The notes under the pieces were generated by a model. It saw nothing but the letters and a program-made list of their open reading frames with translations, had not been told where the DNA came from and searched no databases. From the NCBI RefSeq assembly GCF_946479415.1, contig NZ_CAMLFY010000006.1, positions 1 to 64,000 on the forward strand: a stretch of DNA of 64,000 nt, in the 5' to 3' direction. A program made the translations under genes and the position numbers. This document shows, piece by piece, positions 43,824 to 53,097 of the stretch. How positions within the stretch are numbered: the stretch's first letter is position 1; each line of letters opens with the position of its first letter. The DNA comes from an uncultured Shinella sp. (GTDB lineage Bacteria; Pseudomonadota; Alphaproteobacteria; Rhizobiales; Rhizobiaceae).

Positions 43824-46800
43824 TCACACGCCCGTTGCGGCAAGCGCCGTCGCAATGTCCCTGGCATCATAAGGCTTTTGCAGCAGGACGGCCGGCTGCC
43901 CGATGGCAAGCGCCGGCAGGTCGCTGTGCCCCGTGGCGAAGACGACACCGATAGCCGGCCGTTCCTCGCGGGCGCGGATCGCCAGCTCCGTGCCCGACAT
44001 GCCCGGCAAGCCGACATCGGCGAGAAGCACGTCGAAAGCACGGTTTTTGATGAGCGGGAGGGCTTCCTCCGCCGTCGTCGCCTCCACCACGTCGTGGCCG
44101 AGCTCCTGCACAAGATCGACTGCGTTGAGGCGGATCAGAAAATCATCCTCGACCAGGAGAATGCTGAGCCGCCGCGGTTTTTCGGGTTCTTTTTCCGGCT
44201 CGGGCACCGGCTCGGTTTCCGCCGTGGGCGAAACTCCCTTGCGGCTGGAAAGCGTGGTGCGCAGCTTTCGCGCCAGCGCTTCGCGCGTATAGGGCTTCGG
44301 CAAAAGCTCGACGCCGGCATCGAGACGGCCCTCGTGCACAATGGAATTTTCCGTATAGCCCGAGGTGAAGAGCACCGCGAGGCCGGGCAGGCGTTCGCGC
44401 GCCTTGCGGGCGAGATCAGGGCTGCGCAGCGGACCCGGCATGACGACATCGGTGAAGAGAAGATCGATGCTGACACCGCTTTCGATGACCGTCAGCGCGC
44501 TCGCCGCATCCCGCGCCTTCAGCACGGAGTAACCGAGATCACCGAGCATTTCGACGACGGTCGCGCGCACCTCGTCGTCGTCCTCGGCAACGAGCACTGT
44601 TTCCGTCCCGCCGATGATCGGGCCGAAATCGACCTCCGCGAGGCGGTCCTCCTCCTCCAGCGAGCGCGGCAGGTAGATACGCACGGTCGTGCCTTCCCCC
44701 AGCTCACTGTAAATCTTGATATGGCCGCCCGACTGCTTGACGAAGCCGTAGACCATGGAAAGGCCGAGACCGCTGCCCTTGCCGACGGGCTTGGTCGAGA
44801 AGAACGGCTCGAAGGCCCGTTCCATGATATCCGCCGCCATGCCCTCCCCGGTATCCGTCACGGCGACGAGCACATATTGGCCCGGCTTGATATCGGAATG
44901 CTGCCTTGCATAGGCGTCGTCGATATAGGCGTTGCCGACCTCGACCGTCAGCTTGCCGACCCCCTTCATGGCGTCGCGGGCATTGATCGCGAGATTGAGC
45001 ACGGCATTTTCGATCTGCAGGGGATCGACGAAGGTATTCCAGAGACCGCCGGAGCGGATCGTCTCGATCTCGATCGCTTCGCCGATCGTGCGCCGCAGGA
45101 GATCTTCAAGGCCGGCGATGAAGCGGCCGATATTGATCACTTTCGGTTCCAGCGCCTGCCTGCGGCCGAAGGCGAGCAACTGGCTGGCGAGCTTGGAGCC
45201 GCGGCTGACGCCCGCAATCGCATTGGCGACGCGCTGCTCGGCGCGCGCATTGCCGGCAATGTCCTTGCCAAGCAGCTGGAGATTGCCCGAAATCACCTGG
45301 AGAAGGTTGTTGAAATCGTGCGCCACGCCGCCGGTCAGCTGGCCGATCGATTCCATCTTCTGCGCCTGGCGCAACAATTCTTCCGCCTCCGCCAGCGCGC
45401 GGGACTGTTCCCGTTCGGCCGTGATATCGCGGCCATAGGCGAAGGTCAGGCCTTCCTCGACGAAAACACGCCAGGAAATCCACCGAACCGAACCATCGAA
45501 ATGACGGAAGCGCACCTCGCGTTCCGCCGAGCCCAACCGCCGGTCGCCGGACAGGAATTGCGCCGCATCCTCCTGCCACACGAACGTGCCCAGACGCCGG
45601 CCGACGCTTTCGCGCGCCGGGAAGCCCAGCACGTCCGACCAGGCCGGGTTGACGGAGCGTATCGTGCCGTCCTCGCCGGTGACGACGAGCAGGTCGCGCG
45701 CATTGCGCCAAAGGCGGTTGACCTCCGCGGTGCGCTCACCGACCTGCCGCTCCAGCGAATTGGCGAGCTGCTCGAGCTTCTGTTCGACGCGCCGGCGCTC
45801 CACCGCGATGCGGGTGCGCGCGGCGACATCGCGCACGAAGTCCAGCTCGCTTGCCGACCATTCGCGCACGTCTTCATGGTTGAGATAGAGCAGTGCGACG
45901 AGGCCGGACGCCTCCGTCACCGGCATATTGATGAAAGCCTGCGCCTTGATCGCCTTCAGCGCTTGCGCCGTTGCTTTGGTGCGCGGGTCCTTTTCCGCAT
46001 CCGCCACGACCACGGTCTCGCCGCTCTTCAGGTCGTCGATATAGCTGCCATAGTCGCGGAAATTCAGCACGCCGGCGATCGTCTTCACGCCCGGCGCATT
46101 CCAGTCGCGCTCGATGGTGATCGTCTCGGCGACGAGGTCGATCGTGCCATAACCGGCTCGGCTGACATTGTGTACCTTGGCAAGCATCTCCGCCGCCGCA
46201 AAGGCAATGTCGGCGGGATCGGTCAGCTGGCTGAAACGGTCCGTCAGCTCGATCAGCGCATTGCGCCTGATCTCCTCGGCGCGCACTTCCGTCACATCCA
46301 CATTGACACCGATCATGCCGAGGAATTCGCCGCCCGCGTCGAAACGCGGCTGCGCATCCGTACGCAGCAGGCGGTAACAGCCGAGCTTGCGGCGATAACG
46401 CGCCTCGGCGACGAACGGCGCCTGCCGACGCATCGCATCGCCGAAGACCTCCGCCAGCGACTGCCGGTCATCGGGATGGACGGTGGTGTTCCAGTCGAAG
46501 CTGTCGATCTCGTCCGGCTCGACACCCCAGAAGGCGCGCTTTGCCGCATTGAGATAAAGGCACTTGCCGTTCTCGTCGCCCATCCAGAGCATGACGGGCG
46601 CGCTTTCCGCGGCAAGACGAAACCGCGCCTCGCTTTCGCGCAACGCATCTTCCGCGGCCCTCTGCTCGGTCACATCGTGACCCTGCACGAAAACGCCGGT
46701 CGGCTTGCCATCGTCATCGAAAACCGGCTGGTAGATGAAATCGAGAAAACGCTCGTCCGGCACCATGTCGTGGCGGCGCTTCAGAAGGACGCGCACACCC

Positions 46801-47552
46801 CGGCCGACATAGGGGCGCCGGGTGGCGAGCACGCGGTCCAGAATATCGACGAAGCCCTGTTCCACCACCTCCGGCAGCGCCTCGCGCAGCGGCTTGCCGA
46901 TGATATCCCTGTTATCGACGAGCTGGCGATAGGCGTTGTTGGCAATGCCGAAGACATGATCCGGGCCGACAAGCGTCGATACGAAACCGGGCGCCTGCTC
47001 GAACATCAGGCGCAGCCGCTCACCCTCCGATTTCAGCCGCTCCTCCGCCTTCACCTTGCTGGTCGTTTCCACCACGATGGCGATGACGCCGGCGGGGCGC
47101 CCGTCCTCGCCGAGCACGGGCGAATAGTCGAGGTTCATCCACACCTGTTCGGGCTCGCCGCGATGGCGCAGGAGCGTCAGTTCCTGATCCTTGTAGGCGA
47201 GCGTGCCGCCGGCCAGGCCGACCTTCATAACATTGTCATTGAAGGCAGCAACTTCAGGCCAGCTTTCGCGCACCTTGCTGCCCAACAGGGCCGGATGCCG
47301 ACCGCCGGCAAAGACGGAATAGCCGTCGTTGTAGATCATGATGCCGTCCTCCCCCCAGAGGAGGACGATCGGCACCGGGGAGCGCAGCATGAGGCTGACC
47401 GTGGTCTTGAGGCTTTGCGGCCAATCGTCGAGGGAGCCGGTCGAGGTACGGGTCCAGTCAAAGTCGGCAATCAGGCCGGCCGCATCGCCGCCGCCGCTGA
47501 GGAACGGATAACGACTGTTGACCGCATCCTCCAGCCCGTCTTCCACCCGCAT
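43824..47552 (-). CDS. PAS/GAF hybrid sensor histidine kinase with two receiver domains
   Basis: A 1242-residue cytoplasmic-type sensor without transmembrane helices. Order of domains by approximate residue: PAS (60-170), PAS (190-300), PAS (310-425), GAF (430-600), PAS (615-735), HisKA with phospho-His745 in GGVAHDFNNLLQVISGNLQL, HATPase (860-985) with DTGEGM and GKGSGLGLSMVYGF, receiver 1 (990-1105, Asp in LLFTDVVMPG), and receiver 2 (1130-1242, Asp in DVLLADVGLPGM). GGGGG upstream of the ATG acts as ribosome site. It is probably partnered with the receiver at 43176. The signal is unknown; PAS domains may hold flavin or haem, but the LOV cysteine motif is not seen. Confidence 0.92.
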   Translation of the reverse strand: MRVEDGLEDAVNSRYPFLSGGGDAAGLIADFDWTRTSTGSLDDWPQSLKTTVSLMLRSPVPIVLLWGEDGIMIYNDGYSVFAGGRHPALLGSKVRESWPEVAAFNDNVMKVGLAGGTLAYKDQELTLLRHRGEPEQVWMNLDYSPVLGEDGRPAGVIAIVVETTSKVKAEERLKSEGERLRLMFEQAPGFVSTLVGPDHVFGIANNAYRQLVDNRDIIGKPLREALPEVVEQGFVDILDRVLATRRPYVGRGVRVLLKRRHDMVPDERFLDFIYQPVFDDDGKPTGVFVQGHDVTEQRAAEDALRESEARFRLAAESAPVMLWMGDENGKCLYLNAAKRAFWGVEPDEIDSFDWNTTVHPDDRQSLAEVFGDAMRRQAPFVAEARYRRKLGCYRLLRTDAQPRFDAGGEFLGMIGVNVDVTEVRAEEIRRNALIELTDRFSQLTDPADIAFAAAEMLAKVHNVSRAGYGTIDLVAETITIERDWNAPGVKTIAGVLNFRDYGSYIDDLKSGETVVVADAEKDPRTKATAQALKAIKAQAFINMPVTEASGLVALLYLNHEDVREWSASELDFVRDVAARTRIAVERRRVEQKLEQLANSLERQVGERTAEVNRLWRNARDLLVVTGEDGTIRSVNPAWSDVLGFPARESVGRRLGTFVWQEDAAQFLSGDRRLGSAEREVRFRHFDGSVRWISWRVFVEEGLTFAYGRDITAEREQSRALAEAEELLRQAQKMESIGQLTGGVAHDFNNLLQVISGNLQLLGKDIAGNARAEQRVANAIAGVSRGSKLASQLLAFGRRQALEPKVINIGRFIAGLEDLLRRTIGEAIEIETIRSGGLWNTFVDPLQIENAVLNLAINARDAMKGVGKLTVEVGNAYIDDAYARQHSDIKPGQYVLVAVTDTGEGMAADIMERAFEPFFSTKPVGKGSGLGLSMVYGFVKQSGGHIKIYSELGEGTTVRIYLPRSLEEEDRLAEVDFGPIIGGTETVLVAEDDDEVRATVVEMLGDLGYSVLKARDAASALTVIESGVSIDLLFTDVVMPGPLRSPDLARKARERLPGLAVLFTSGYTENSIVHEGRLDAGVELLPKPYTREALARKLRTTLSSRKGVSPTAETEPVPEPEKEPEKPRRLSILLVEDDFLIRLNAVDLVQELGHDVVEATTAEEALPLIKNRAFDVLLADVGLPGMSGTELAIRAREERPAIGVVFATGHSDLPALAIGQPAVLLQKPYDARDIATALAATGV

Positions 47553-47721
47553 TCATACCCCCTGTGCATGCCGATCTTTCGGGTCGCTTCCGGCGTGGAA
47601 CCCCAACGAAGAATCGCAATCAATATTGCCTGACCAAACTTCTCCCGCCCCTGCCGAAGCCACCTGGCGGCAGCGACGGACATAGGGCAGGAATATACAA
47701 CGTCAAATATCGGCTCCAGCT

Positions 47722-47931
47722 TTAGCGCTGGAAAACGGGAAGGTCGGCGGCTTTTGCCGCGCGACCGCTTTTCAGGCCGAGCCGCTCCCAGGCGAAAGTC
47801 TTTGCTGCGGCTGCGGCGGCTTCCTTATTGGGATAGGTGTCAGGCAGGACATAATCCTTGCCTTCGCAGGACAGCATCGCACGGCAGCTCACCACGTCGA
47901 AATGCAACTGGATATTGGACTGTTCGTTCAT
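47722..47931 (-). CDS. Small protein of unknown function
   Basis: 69 residues from MNEQSNIQLHFDVVSCRAML, with an excellent ribosome site (GGGAGGACAAG). I do not recognise a family. It has a likely alpha-beta fold with SCEGKDYVLPDTYPNKEAA, and an Ala-rich helix follows. It lies 30 bases upstream of the ybhP-like gene stop on the same strand and upstream of the hybrid kinase. Confidence 0.6.
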   Translation of the reverse strand: MNEQSNIQLHFDVVSCRAMLSCEGKDYVLPDTYPNKEAAAAAAKTFAWERLGLKSGRAAKAADLPVFQR

Positions 47932-47961
47932 CTTGTCCTCCCATGACACAACAAGACAAAA

Positions 47962-48735
47962 CTAGGCTTGCGGCGATAAGTTCCCGACCCGCCCCGTCTT
48001 CTCCAAGTCGTCCTCGATCTCCAGATCGGCACAGAGCGGCAGGTGATCGGACGCACGTCTTGCAAGCGGGCTGTCATGCACGAAGGCGCCCCGTACACCA
48101 ATGCCCTTGCCGACGAAGATATGATCGATGCGCAAGAGCGGGAGCCGCGAGGGAAAGGTGCCTCTGATCCTTCCACCGCCGGCAATCTGGACGTCGCGAA
48201 GGCGTCGCACGAGTAGACGGTAGGAGGCCGAGCGCGAGATCGCGTTGAGATCGCCGGCGAGCAGGACACGGGCATTGTCCGGCATCTCGGCACCGAGCCA
48301 GCCAGGCCCGATCAACGCCTCCGTCTGCCGCACGCGTTCGGCGCCGAGCAGACCGAGATGCGTCACGAAGATTTGCAGCGCCACGTCATCGACCGGCACT
48401 TCCGCCCAAAGCGCGCCGCGCGGTTCACCGCGCGACGGCAGGCCCTCGGCCTTGACGAGGCGCGTCGGCAAAGCAGTCAGCAGCGCATCCCCGTAGCGCT
48501 CTTCCTCCAGGTGAAGGGCGGGGTGGAAATGCGAGACCATACGCAGATGGCTGGCGATCGTCTGGGCCTGATCGATGCCGCCGCTGCGGGCACGTGCCAC
48601 GTCCACTTCCTGCAAGGCCACGATATCGGCCTCGCATTCGGCGATCACGTCGGCGATGCGCGCGGGATCAAGCTTTCGGTCCGTGCCGAAGCAGCTATGC
48701 ACATTGTAGGTCACGATCCTGAGCCGCCTGCCCAT
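47962..48735 (-). CDS. ybhP: Endonuclease/exonuclease/phosphatase family protein (YbhP-like)
   Basis: A 257-residue EEP-fold enzyme. Motifs are RIVTYNVHSCFGTD at the N-terminus, DIVALQEVDVAR, LAGDLNAISRS, LLRIDHIFVGKG and the closing RRASDHLPLCADLE. Members cleave phosphodiesters or dephosphorylate lipids. In E. coli ybhP neighbours ybhN and clsB (ybhO), and all three relatives are found here within 3.3 kb, which supports a role in phospholipid metabolism. The start at 48735 follows GGAAAGGAAGGGC; the longer frame from 48786 is less likely. Confidence 0.82.
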   Translation of the reverse strand: MGRRLRIVTYNVHSCFGTDRKLDPARIADVIAECEADIVALQEVDVARARSGGIDQAQTIASHLRMVSHFHPALHLEEERYGDALLTALPTRLVKAEGLPSRGEPRGALWAEVPVDDVALQIFVTHLGLLGAERVRQTEALIGPGWLGAEMPDNARVLLAGDLNAISRSASYRLLVRRLRDVQIAGGGRIRGTFPSRLPLLRIDHIFVGKGIGVRGAFVHDSPLARRASDHLPLCADLEIEDDLEKTGRVGNLSPQA

Positions 48736-48836
48736 GCCCTTCCTTTCCCTGTCAGCCGTTCGATATTTGCGACGGCTCGGGAACACGAAAAGCCCCGTTT
48801 TCGTTCCGCTTTTGAAATCGATGGAAGAGATTGCGA

Positions 48837-49769
48837 ATGAAACGCGCCCATATCCTGCATGCCGTCATCGCCCTGGCCGTCATCGCCGCCGGCTGGCTCA
48901 TCTACCGCACGCTCAGCCAGTATTCCTGGCAGGACATCCGCTCCTCCCTTTCCGACATCCCGCCCGTCAACTTCGCGCTCGCACTCGCCTTCGCGGCGGC
49001 ATCCTACATCTGCCTCACGCTGTTCGATTTTCTGGCGTTGCGCTATGTCGGCAAGCCGCTCGCCTATCACCGGGCGGCCCTCGCTTCCTTCACAAGCCTT
49101 GCCATCGGGCACAATGTCGGTGTCGCGGCGCTCAGCAGCGGGGCGGTTCGTTACCGCTTTTATTCGCGCTGGGGGCTTGATGGCGAGGATATCGCCAAGC
49201 TCATCGTGTTTTGCGGGGTGACGGTCGGCCTCGGGCTCGTGTCGCTTGCCGGTCTCTGCCTGCTCGTTCTGCCCGGCACCGCCGGCAAGATCGCCGGGCT
49301 CGGCACCGGCGCGTCGATGGCGCTCGGCGTCGGTTGCCTCTGCGTGGGGGCCGCCTATGTGGCGGCTGCGGCCTTTTTGCGCGGTGAGGTCTCGCTGCGA
49401 AGCTGGCGGTTCCAGTTGCCGTCGGCCGGCATCGCCGCACTGCAGATCGGCATCGGCACGCTCAACTTCGCCTTCGTGGCCGCCTGCCTGCACCAGCTTC
49501 TGAGCGGCAATGTGGGATATCTCGAGACCACGGCGGCCTATGTCGTCGGCAACCTGACGGCGCTGGTCAGCCACGTGCCGGGCGGACTCGGCGTGCTGGA
49601 GGCGACGCTCGCCTTTCTGCTTGGCGGCTCGGCGTCTATCGGCGCGCTGATCGCCTTTCGCGTGGTCTATTTCTTCATTCCCCTGCCGCTCGGACTGGTC
49701 TCGCTGCTGGCAAGCGAAGCTTTGCTGGGGTCCAGCACAGATACGGGTTTGCGCAGAAGTCCAAGCTGA
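48837..49769 (+). CDS. ybhN: YbhN/UPF0104-type inner-membrane protein
   Basis: A 310-residue integral membrane protein with about eight hydrophobic helices: HAVIALAVIAAGWLIYRTL, ALALAFAAASYICLTLFDFL, VFCGVTVGLGLVSLAGLCLL and others. Family signatures are IGHNVGVAALSSGAVRYRFY and VSHVPGGLGVLEATLAF, as in the membrane half of lysyl-phosphatidylglycerol synthase/YbhN, without the catalytic domain. The family is linked to lipid translocation. The ATG at 48837 is used; an in-frame TTG lies two codons earlier. It diverges from ybhP and its 3' end overlaps the convergent clsB by 103 bases. Confidence 0.84.
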   Translation: MKRAHILHAVIALAVIAAGWLIYRTLSQYSWQDIRSSLSDIPPVNFALALAFAAASYICLTLFDFLALRYVGKPLAYHRAALASFTSLAIGHNVGVAALSSGAVRYRFYSRWGLDGEDIAKLIVFCGVTVGLGLVSLAGLCLLVLPGTAGKIAGLGTGASMALGVGCLCVGAAYVAAAAFLRGEVSLRSWRFQLPSAGIAALQIGIGTLNFAFVAACLHQLLSGNVGYLETTAAYVVGNLTALVSHVPGGLGVLEATLAFLLGGSASIGALIAFRVVYFFIPLPLGLVSLLASEALLGSSTDTGLRRSPS

Positions 49770-51235
49770 CGGCCTACGAAAGCACCCGCGGTCTGAACCA
49801 GGGCCGGCACCGGCCACCAGGGCGAAACCGGGTCGACCAGCCCCGTCCCCATAACCGGCTCGACGGCACCGTCACCTTGCGCCTCCCGGAACGGGCGCAG
49901 GCCCCGCGCCCGCATGTTGAAGGCATCGATCGTCTTGACGAGTGAACCGCTGTTGCGAATGGCGCCGCCAAAGGTGACGGGGTCTGCATCCAGGTGCTCG
50001 GCAAGCAACCGGTCGCGCAGGGAAACGATGGCATGGCGCTCCGCGCCCGTCTGCGCCTCCACGGCAACGTCGAGCTCCGTATCGAGAGCTTCGCTGCGCT
50101 GGTTGAGATTGGAGGAGCCGACGCGCAGGAAAGCATCATCCACGATGATAACCTTGGAATGGACGATGATCTCCTGCTCGCAACCATCAGTCCTGGGCAC
50201 GACGGGGTAAAAGGCGCGCATCCGGCCATAACGATCGTGCCGGCCCAGCCGGCGGACGAAGCGATTGCGGTTGGCGCCGAGCACGAGACGTTCGATGGCG
50301 CCGTGCGAACTCAGCGTCGAGACGACGACGACCTCGGGCCCGTTCGGATCGGCGAGCTTTTCGCAGAGAATGTCGCAGACCTTCCTTGAGGCGAAATACT
50401 GGCTCTCAATGTAGATATGGCCCTTTGCCGCCTTCAGCGCCGCGAGCGTCAGGTCCATCGCCTCCGTCGCGCCCGTCCGGCCGCGGATCGCCGGTTCCGT
50501 GCGCGCGAAGGCGACCGATGCATCCATCATATCGGCAGCGATGCCGTCGAGGCGCACAGCGGCAGCAGGTGCGATGGCGATGACGTCCTCGTCCGTCGCA
50601 AACAACCAGCGCCGGCGGCAGAGATCGCCCGCCGCCTGTGCCGCATCGCCTTCCAACGCCACCTGCAGGTCATGCACCGGCTCGTAGCGTTCGCCGGAGG
50701 GGCGGGCACGATGGGGATTTTCGACGCTATGCTCGCCGGTATCCCAGCGTTTGGCGGTAAGGTCGATGCCGCCGACAAAGGCGACCTGATCGTCCACCAC
50801 GACCACTTTCTGGTGGTGCGAGCCCCGGATCGGGTGGCGGCTGTCGAAGGCGAGCATGATGCGGGGATGCGAGGACCACCGGCGCTTGCGGAACATTTTC
50901 AGCGACTTGCCGGAATAGATCGGCCCCATCGACCAGATGAGCACGCGGATGGTGAGTGCCGGCCGCTCTTCCACCAGCTTCAGCAGGAAGGCGCCGAGTG
51001 TCGGTGACAGCGGCTCTTCCGGGCGCAGGCGGATATCCGGGTTGAAATCCCAGCCGACGATCCAGATTTCCCGCTGCGCCTGATCGAGCACACCTTCGAG
51101 TGCCTGAAAATAGGCCTCACCATCGACCAGAACGCTGAGGCGCGCGGCCTTCGCCACACGCCAGACATTCTCGCCCGGGCGAACGATCGGAACACGCGCG
51201 GAAAAATCTTGATCCTGCAAAATCGGCTGCCTCAC
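49667..51235 (-). CDS. clsB: Phospholipase D/cardiolipin synthase-like protein (ClsB type)
   Basis: A 522-residue protein with two HKD motifs: HHQKVVVVDDQVAFVGG (first half) and HSKVIIVDDAFLRVGSSNLN (second half). IWIVGWDFNPDIRLRPEEPL and HIYIESQYFASRKVCDILCE are typical of PLD-type cardiolipin synthases. It transfers phosphatidyl groups at the membrane. The start is probably GTG at 51235, preceding the conserved domain; the frame runs farther upstream without similarity, and no strong ribosome site is visible. Overlaps the convergent ybhN 3' end by 103 bases, which is unusual. Confidence 0.82.
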   Translation of the reverse strand: MRQPILQDQDFSARVPIVRPGENVWRVAKAARLSVLVDGEAYFQALEGVLDQAQREIWIVGWDFNPDIRLRPEEPLSPTLGAFLLKLVEERPALTIRVLIWSMGPIYSGKSLKMFRKRRWSSHPRIMLAFDSRHPIRGSHHQKVVVVDDQVAFVGGIDLTAKRWDTGEHSVENPHRARPSGERYEPVHDLQVALEGDAAQAAGDLCRRRWLFATDEDVIAIAPAAAVRLDGIAADMMDASVAFARTEPAIRGRTGATEAMDLTLAALKAAKGHIYIESQYFASRKVCDILCEKLADPNGPEVVVVSTLSSHGAIERLVLGANRNRFVRRLGRHDRYGRMRAFYPVVPRTDGCEQEIIVHSKVIIVDDAFLRVGSSNLNQRSEALDTELDVAVEAQTGAERHAIVSLRDRLLAEHLDADPVTFGGAIRNSGSLVKTIDAFNMRARGLRPFREAQGDGAVEPVMGTGLVDPVSPWWPVPALVQTAGAFVGRQLGLLRKPVSVLDPSKASLASSETSPSGRGMKK

Positions 51236-51287
51236 TTGGATACGCTTTGCGCCGAAATTCGCAGGACCGGATTTGGTTCCGCCGCCG

Positions 51288-52070
51288 TCAGCGCAACAGA
51301 CCCTGCCCACCGTCGATCCAGAGCGGAACACCGGTGATGTGGCGGGCCTTGGAGGAGGCGAGGAAGAGGATCGCATCCGCGACTTCCGCCGCCGTGCCCG
51401 GTTCTCCAGCCGAAATCGGGATCTGCCCCTGCGGCCACACAACGGGGATGCCGGCCTCATCCGTGCCGCGCTGGCGGGCGTTGTCGTCGATCTCGGTCTC
51501 GATTGCGCCCGGGCAGATGGCATTGACGCGGATCTTCGATTTGCCGAGTTCCAGCGCAAGCTGCTGCACCATCGCAAGCTGCGCGGCTTTCGTGGCGGAA
51601 TAGGCGGTGGCGCCCGGCGTGGTGAAGGTGCGGGTGCCGTTGATGGAGGAGACGACGACGATGCTCCCCTCTCCGGCAGCCTTGAAATGCGGCACGGTGA
51701 GGTGCAGGGTCAGATAGGTTCCGCGCAGGTTGACCGCGATCGTCTCATCCCACTCGGCAGGCTTCAGGTCGTCGATCGGCGCCCAGACGCCGTTGATGCC
51801 GGCATTGGCGATCACGATGTCGAGAGCGCCGAAAGCCCCTACAAGCCGATCCACCGCCGCCCGCATCGAGGCCTCATCCACGATATCGGCGACCAGCGCG
51901 ATCGCGTCACCGCCGAGCGCCCGGATGTCGCGCACCACGGCGTCAACCTCCTCTTCCGTGCGGCTCAGCACGCCGACGCTTGCGCCATGGCGCGCAAAGG
52001 CTTCCGCCGTCGCTCTGCCGATCCCGGATCCGGCCCCCGTCACGAGGGCGACCTTTCCTGCAAAAAGCAT
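51288..52070 (-). CDS. Short-chain dehydrogenase/reductase
   Basis: A 260-residue classical SDR: cofactor motif TGAGSGIG at residues 11-18, NAG near 88, catalytic Ser (VVSSINGT) and YSATK near 157-161, and the C-terminal GVPLWIDGGQGLLR. A strong site GGAGGAAAC precedes the ATG. Arg at position 37 (LSRTEEE) suggests NADP(H). The substrate is unknown. It is upstream of clsB by 52 bases on the same strand and may share its transcript. Confidence 0.9.
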   Translation of the reverse strand: MLFAGKVALVTGAGSGIGRATAEAFARHGASVGVLSRTEEEVDAVVRDIRALGGDAIALVADIVDEASMRAAVDRLVGAFGALDIVIANAGINGVWAPIDDLKPAEWDETIAVNLRGTYLTLHLTVPHFKAAGEGSIVVVSSINGTRTFTTPGATAYSATKAAQLAMVQQLALELGKSKIRVNAICPGAIETEIDDNARQRGTDEAGIPVVWPQGQIPISAGEPGTAAEVADAILFLASSKARHITGVPLWIDGGQGLLR

Positions 52071-52197
52071 GGCGTTTCCTCCGTTGCACAGCCCGACAGG
52101 AATGCTCCGCAAGCAGTCCTGTTCCAAGATTTCTCGGGAACCATGACCCGGCCCCGGCGTTTGCTTCAGACACCAAACCAGTTCGCAGGAGTTTTAC

Positions 52198-52401
52198 GTG
52201 CGCCAGAAGAAAAAGCCGCTCGCCCGCAAACCCGCCCCCCACACGGATGCCGAAACCAGCCAACGCAGCAAACGCCGCAATTCCTGGGAGCCGCAGGTCA
52301 TCGTGCCACATCAGGTCGATCTGCCGCTCGACCAGGGACGTGACGAGGTCACCGTACCCGCGGCGGTTCATGGCCGCAGCCTGTCCAATGGAAGGCTTTG
52401 A
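52198..52401 (+). CDS. Small basic protein of unknown function
   Basis: 67 residues starting at a GTG after CAGGAGTTTTAC. Lys/Arg/Pro-rich at the N-terminus (RQKKKPLARKPAPHTDAET) and acidic later (VDLPLDQGRDEVTVP). I recognise no family. It ends 14 bases before a CBS-domain gene on the same strand, so it may be the first gene of a small operon with CBS and DUF982. Confidence 0.5.
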   Translation: MRQKKKPLARKPAPHTDAETSQRSKRRNSWEPQVIVPHQVDLPLDQGRDEVTVPAAVHGRSLSNGRL

Positions 52402-52414
52402 AGGAGGCGACGGA

Positions 52415-52804
52415 ATGCGTGTCAAGGACGTGATGTCCGCCCAGATCGTCACCGCTTCCCCCAACGACACGGCCCAGTCGGCTGCCCGTCTGATGGCGGA
52501 AACGGAAGTCGGCGCGCTCCCCGTGGAGGTGCCCGGCGTCGGTGCCATCGTCGGCATCATCACCGATCGCGACATCGTGGTCTCGGTGCTGGCGAAGGGT
52601 CTTTCGACCTCGACCGGCCTTGCCGAATTCATGACAGTGTCGCCTGAGGTCTGTAACGAGAATGACGAGACGGCCACTGTCGCGGCGCGCATGCGCGATC
52701 TCGCGGTGCGGCGCCTCGTGGTGGTCAACGACGACAGGCGCGTGGTCGGCATCGTCAGTCTTGTCGATATTCCGGCCGAACCGGCGGTGGAGGGCGTGAC
52801 ATGA
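52415..52804 (+). CDS. CBS-domain pair protein
   Basis: A 129-residue protein made of two CBS motifs: MRVKDVMSAQIVTASPNDTA ... GIITDRDIVVSVL and SPEVCNENDETATVAARM ... RRLVVVNDDRRVVGIVSLVD. CBS pairs bind adenosine nucleotides and act as energy or stress sensors. Strong ribosome site GAAGGAGG. It shares an ATGA overlap with the following DUF982 gene. A second CBS protein of the same type is at 59287-59658. Confidence 0.9.
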   Translation: MRVKDVMSAQIVTASPNDTAQSAARLMAETEVGALPVEVPGVGAIVGIITDRDIVVSVLAKGLSTSTGLAEFMTVSPEVCNENDETATVAARMRDLAVRRLVVVNDDRRVVGIVSLVDIPAEPAVEGVT

Positions 52805-53067
52805 CGATCTACGCGACCGACAGACTGTGGGACGAGGCCGTCATCCTCGAGGGTGAAGGGCGCGTTTTGCGCGTACACAGCACGCGGGACGCCCTGCTCT
52901 GCCTCAAGAACCATTGGCCGATCGAAGACGGCCCTGCTCATCTGACGGCAACCAGCGTCGGCGAGCAGGGGTTGACCAGCGACGACGACCCGGCCTTTGC
53001 CCGCCGGGCCTTTATCGAAGCCGCCAAGGAAGCCGGCTTCAGCGTGAACACGTGGACGACGGCATAG
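52801..53067 (+). CDS. DUF982 family protein
   Basis: 88 residues, with start codon overlapping the CBS stop (ATGA). The DUF982 pattern is a short beta sheet and helix with ALLCLKNHWPIEDGPAHLTA and FIEAAKEAGFSV. DUF982 proteins are abundant in rhizobia and of unknown function. Coupling to a CBS protein suggests a joint stress role. Confidence 0.85.
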   Translation: MTIYATDRLWDEAVILEGEGRVLRVHSTRDALLCLKNHWPIEDGPAHLTATSVGEQGLTSDDDPAFARRAFIEAAKEAGFSVNTWTTA

Positions 53068-53097
53068 ACCCGTCGCCACATTCGAAGGGACATCACC

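Noticed and set aside
43878..47633. A 1251-codon open frame on the plus strand opposite the hybrid kinase
   Set aside because: Exact antisense of a well-recognised histidine kinase; no family similarity and no ribosome site.
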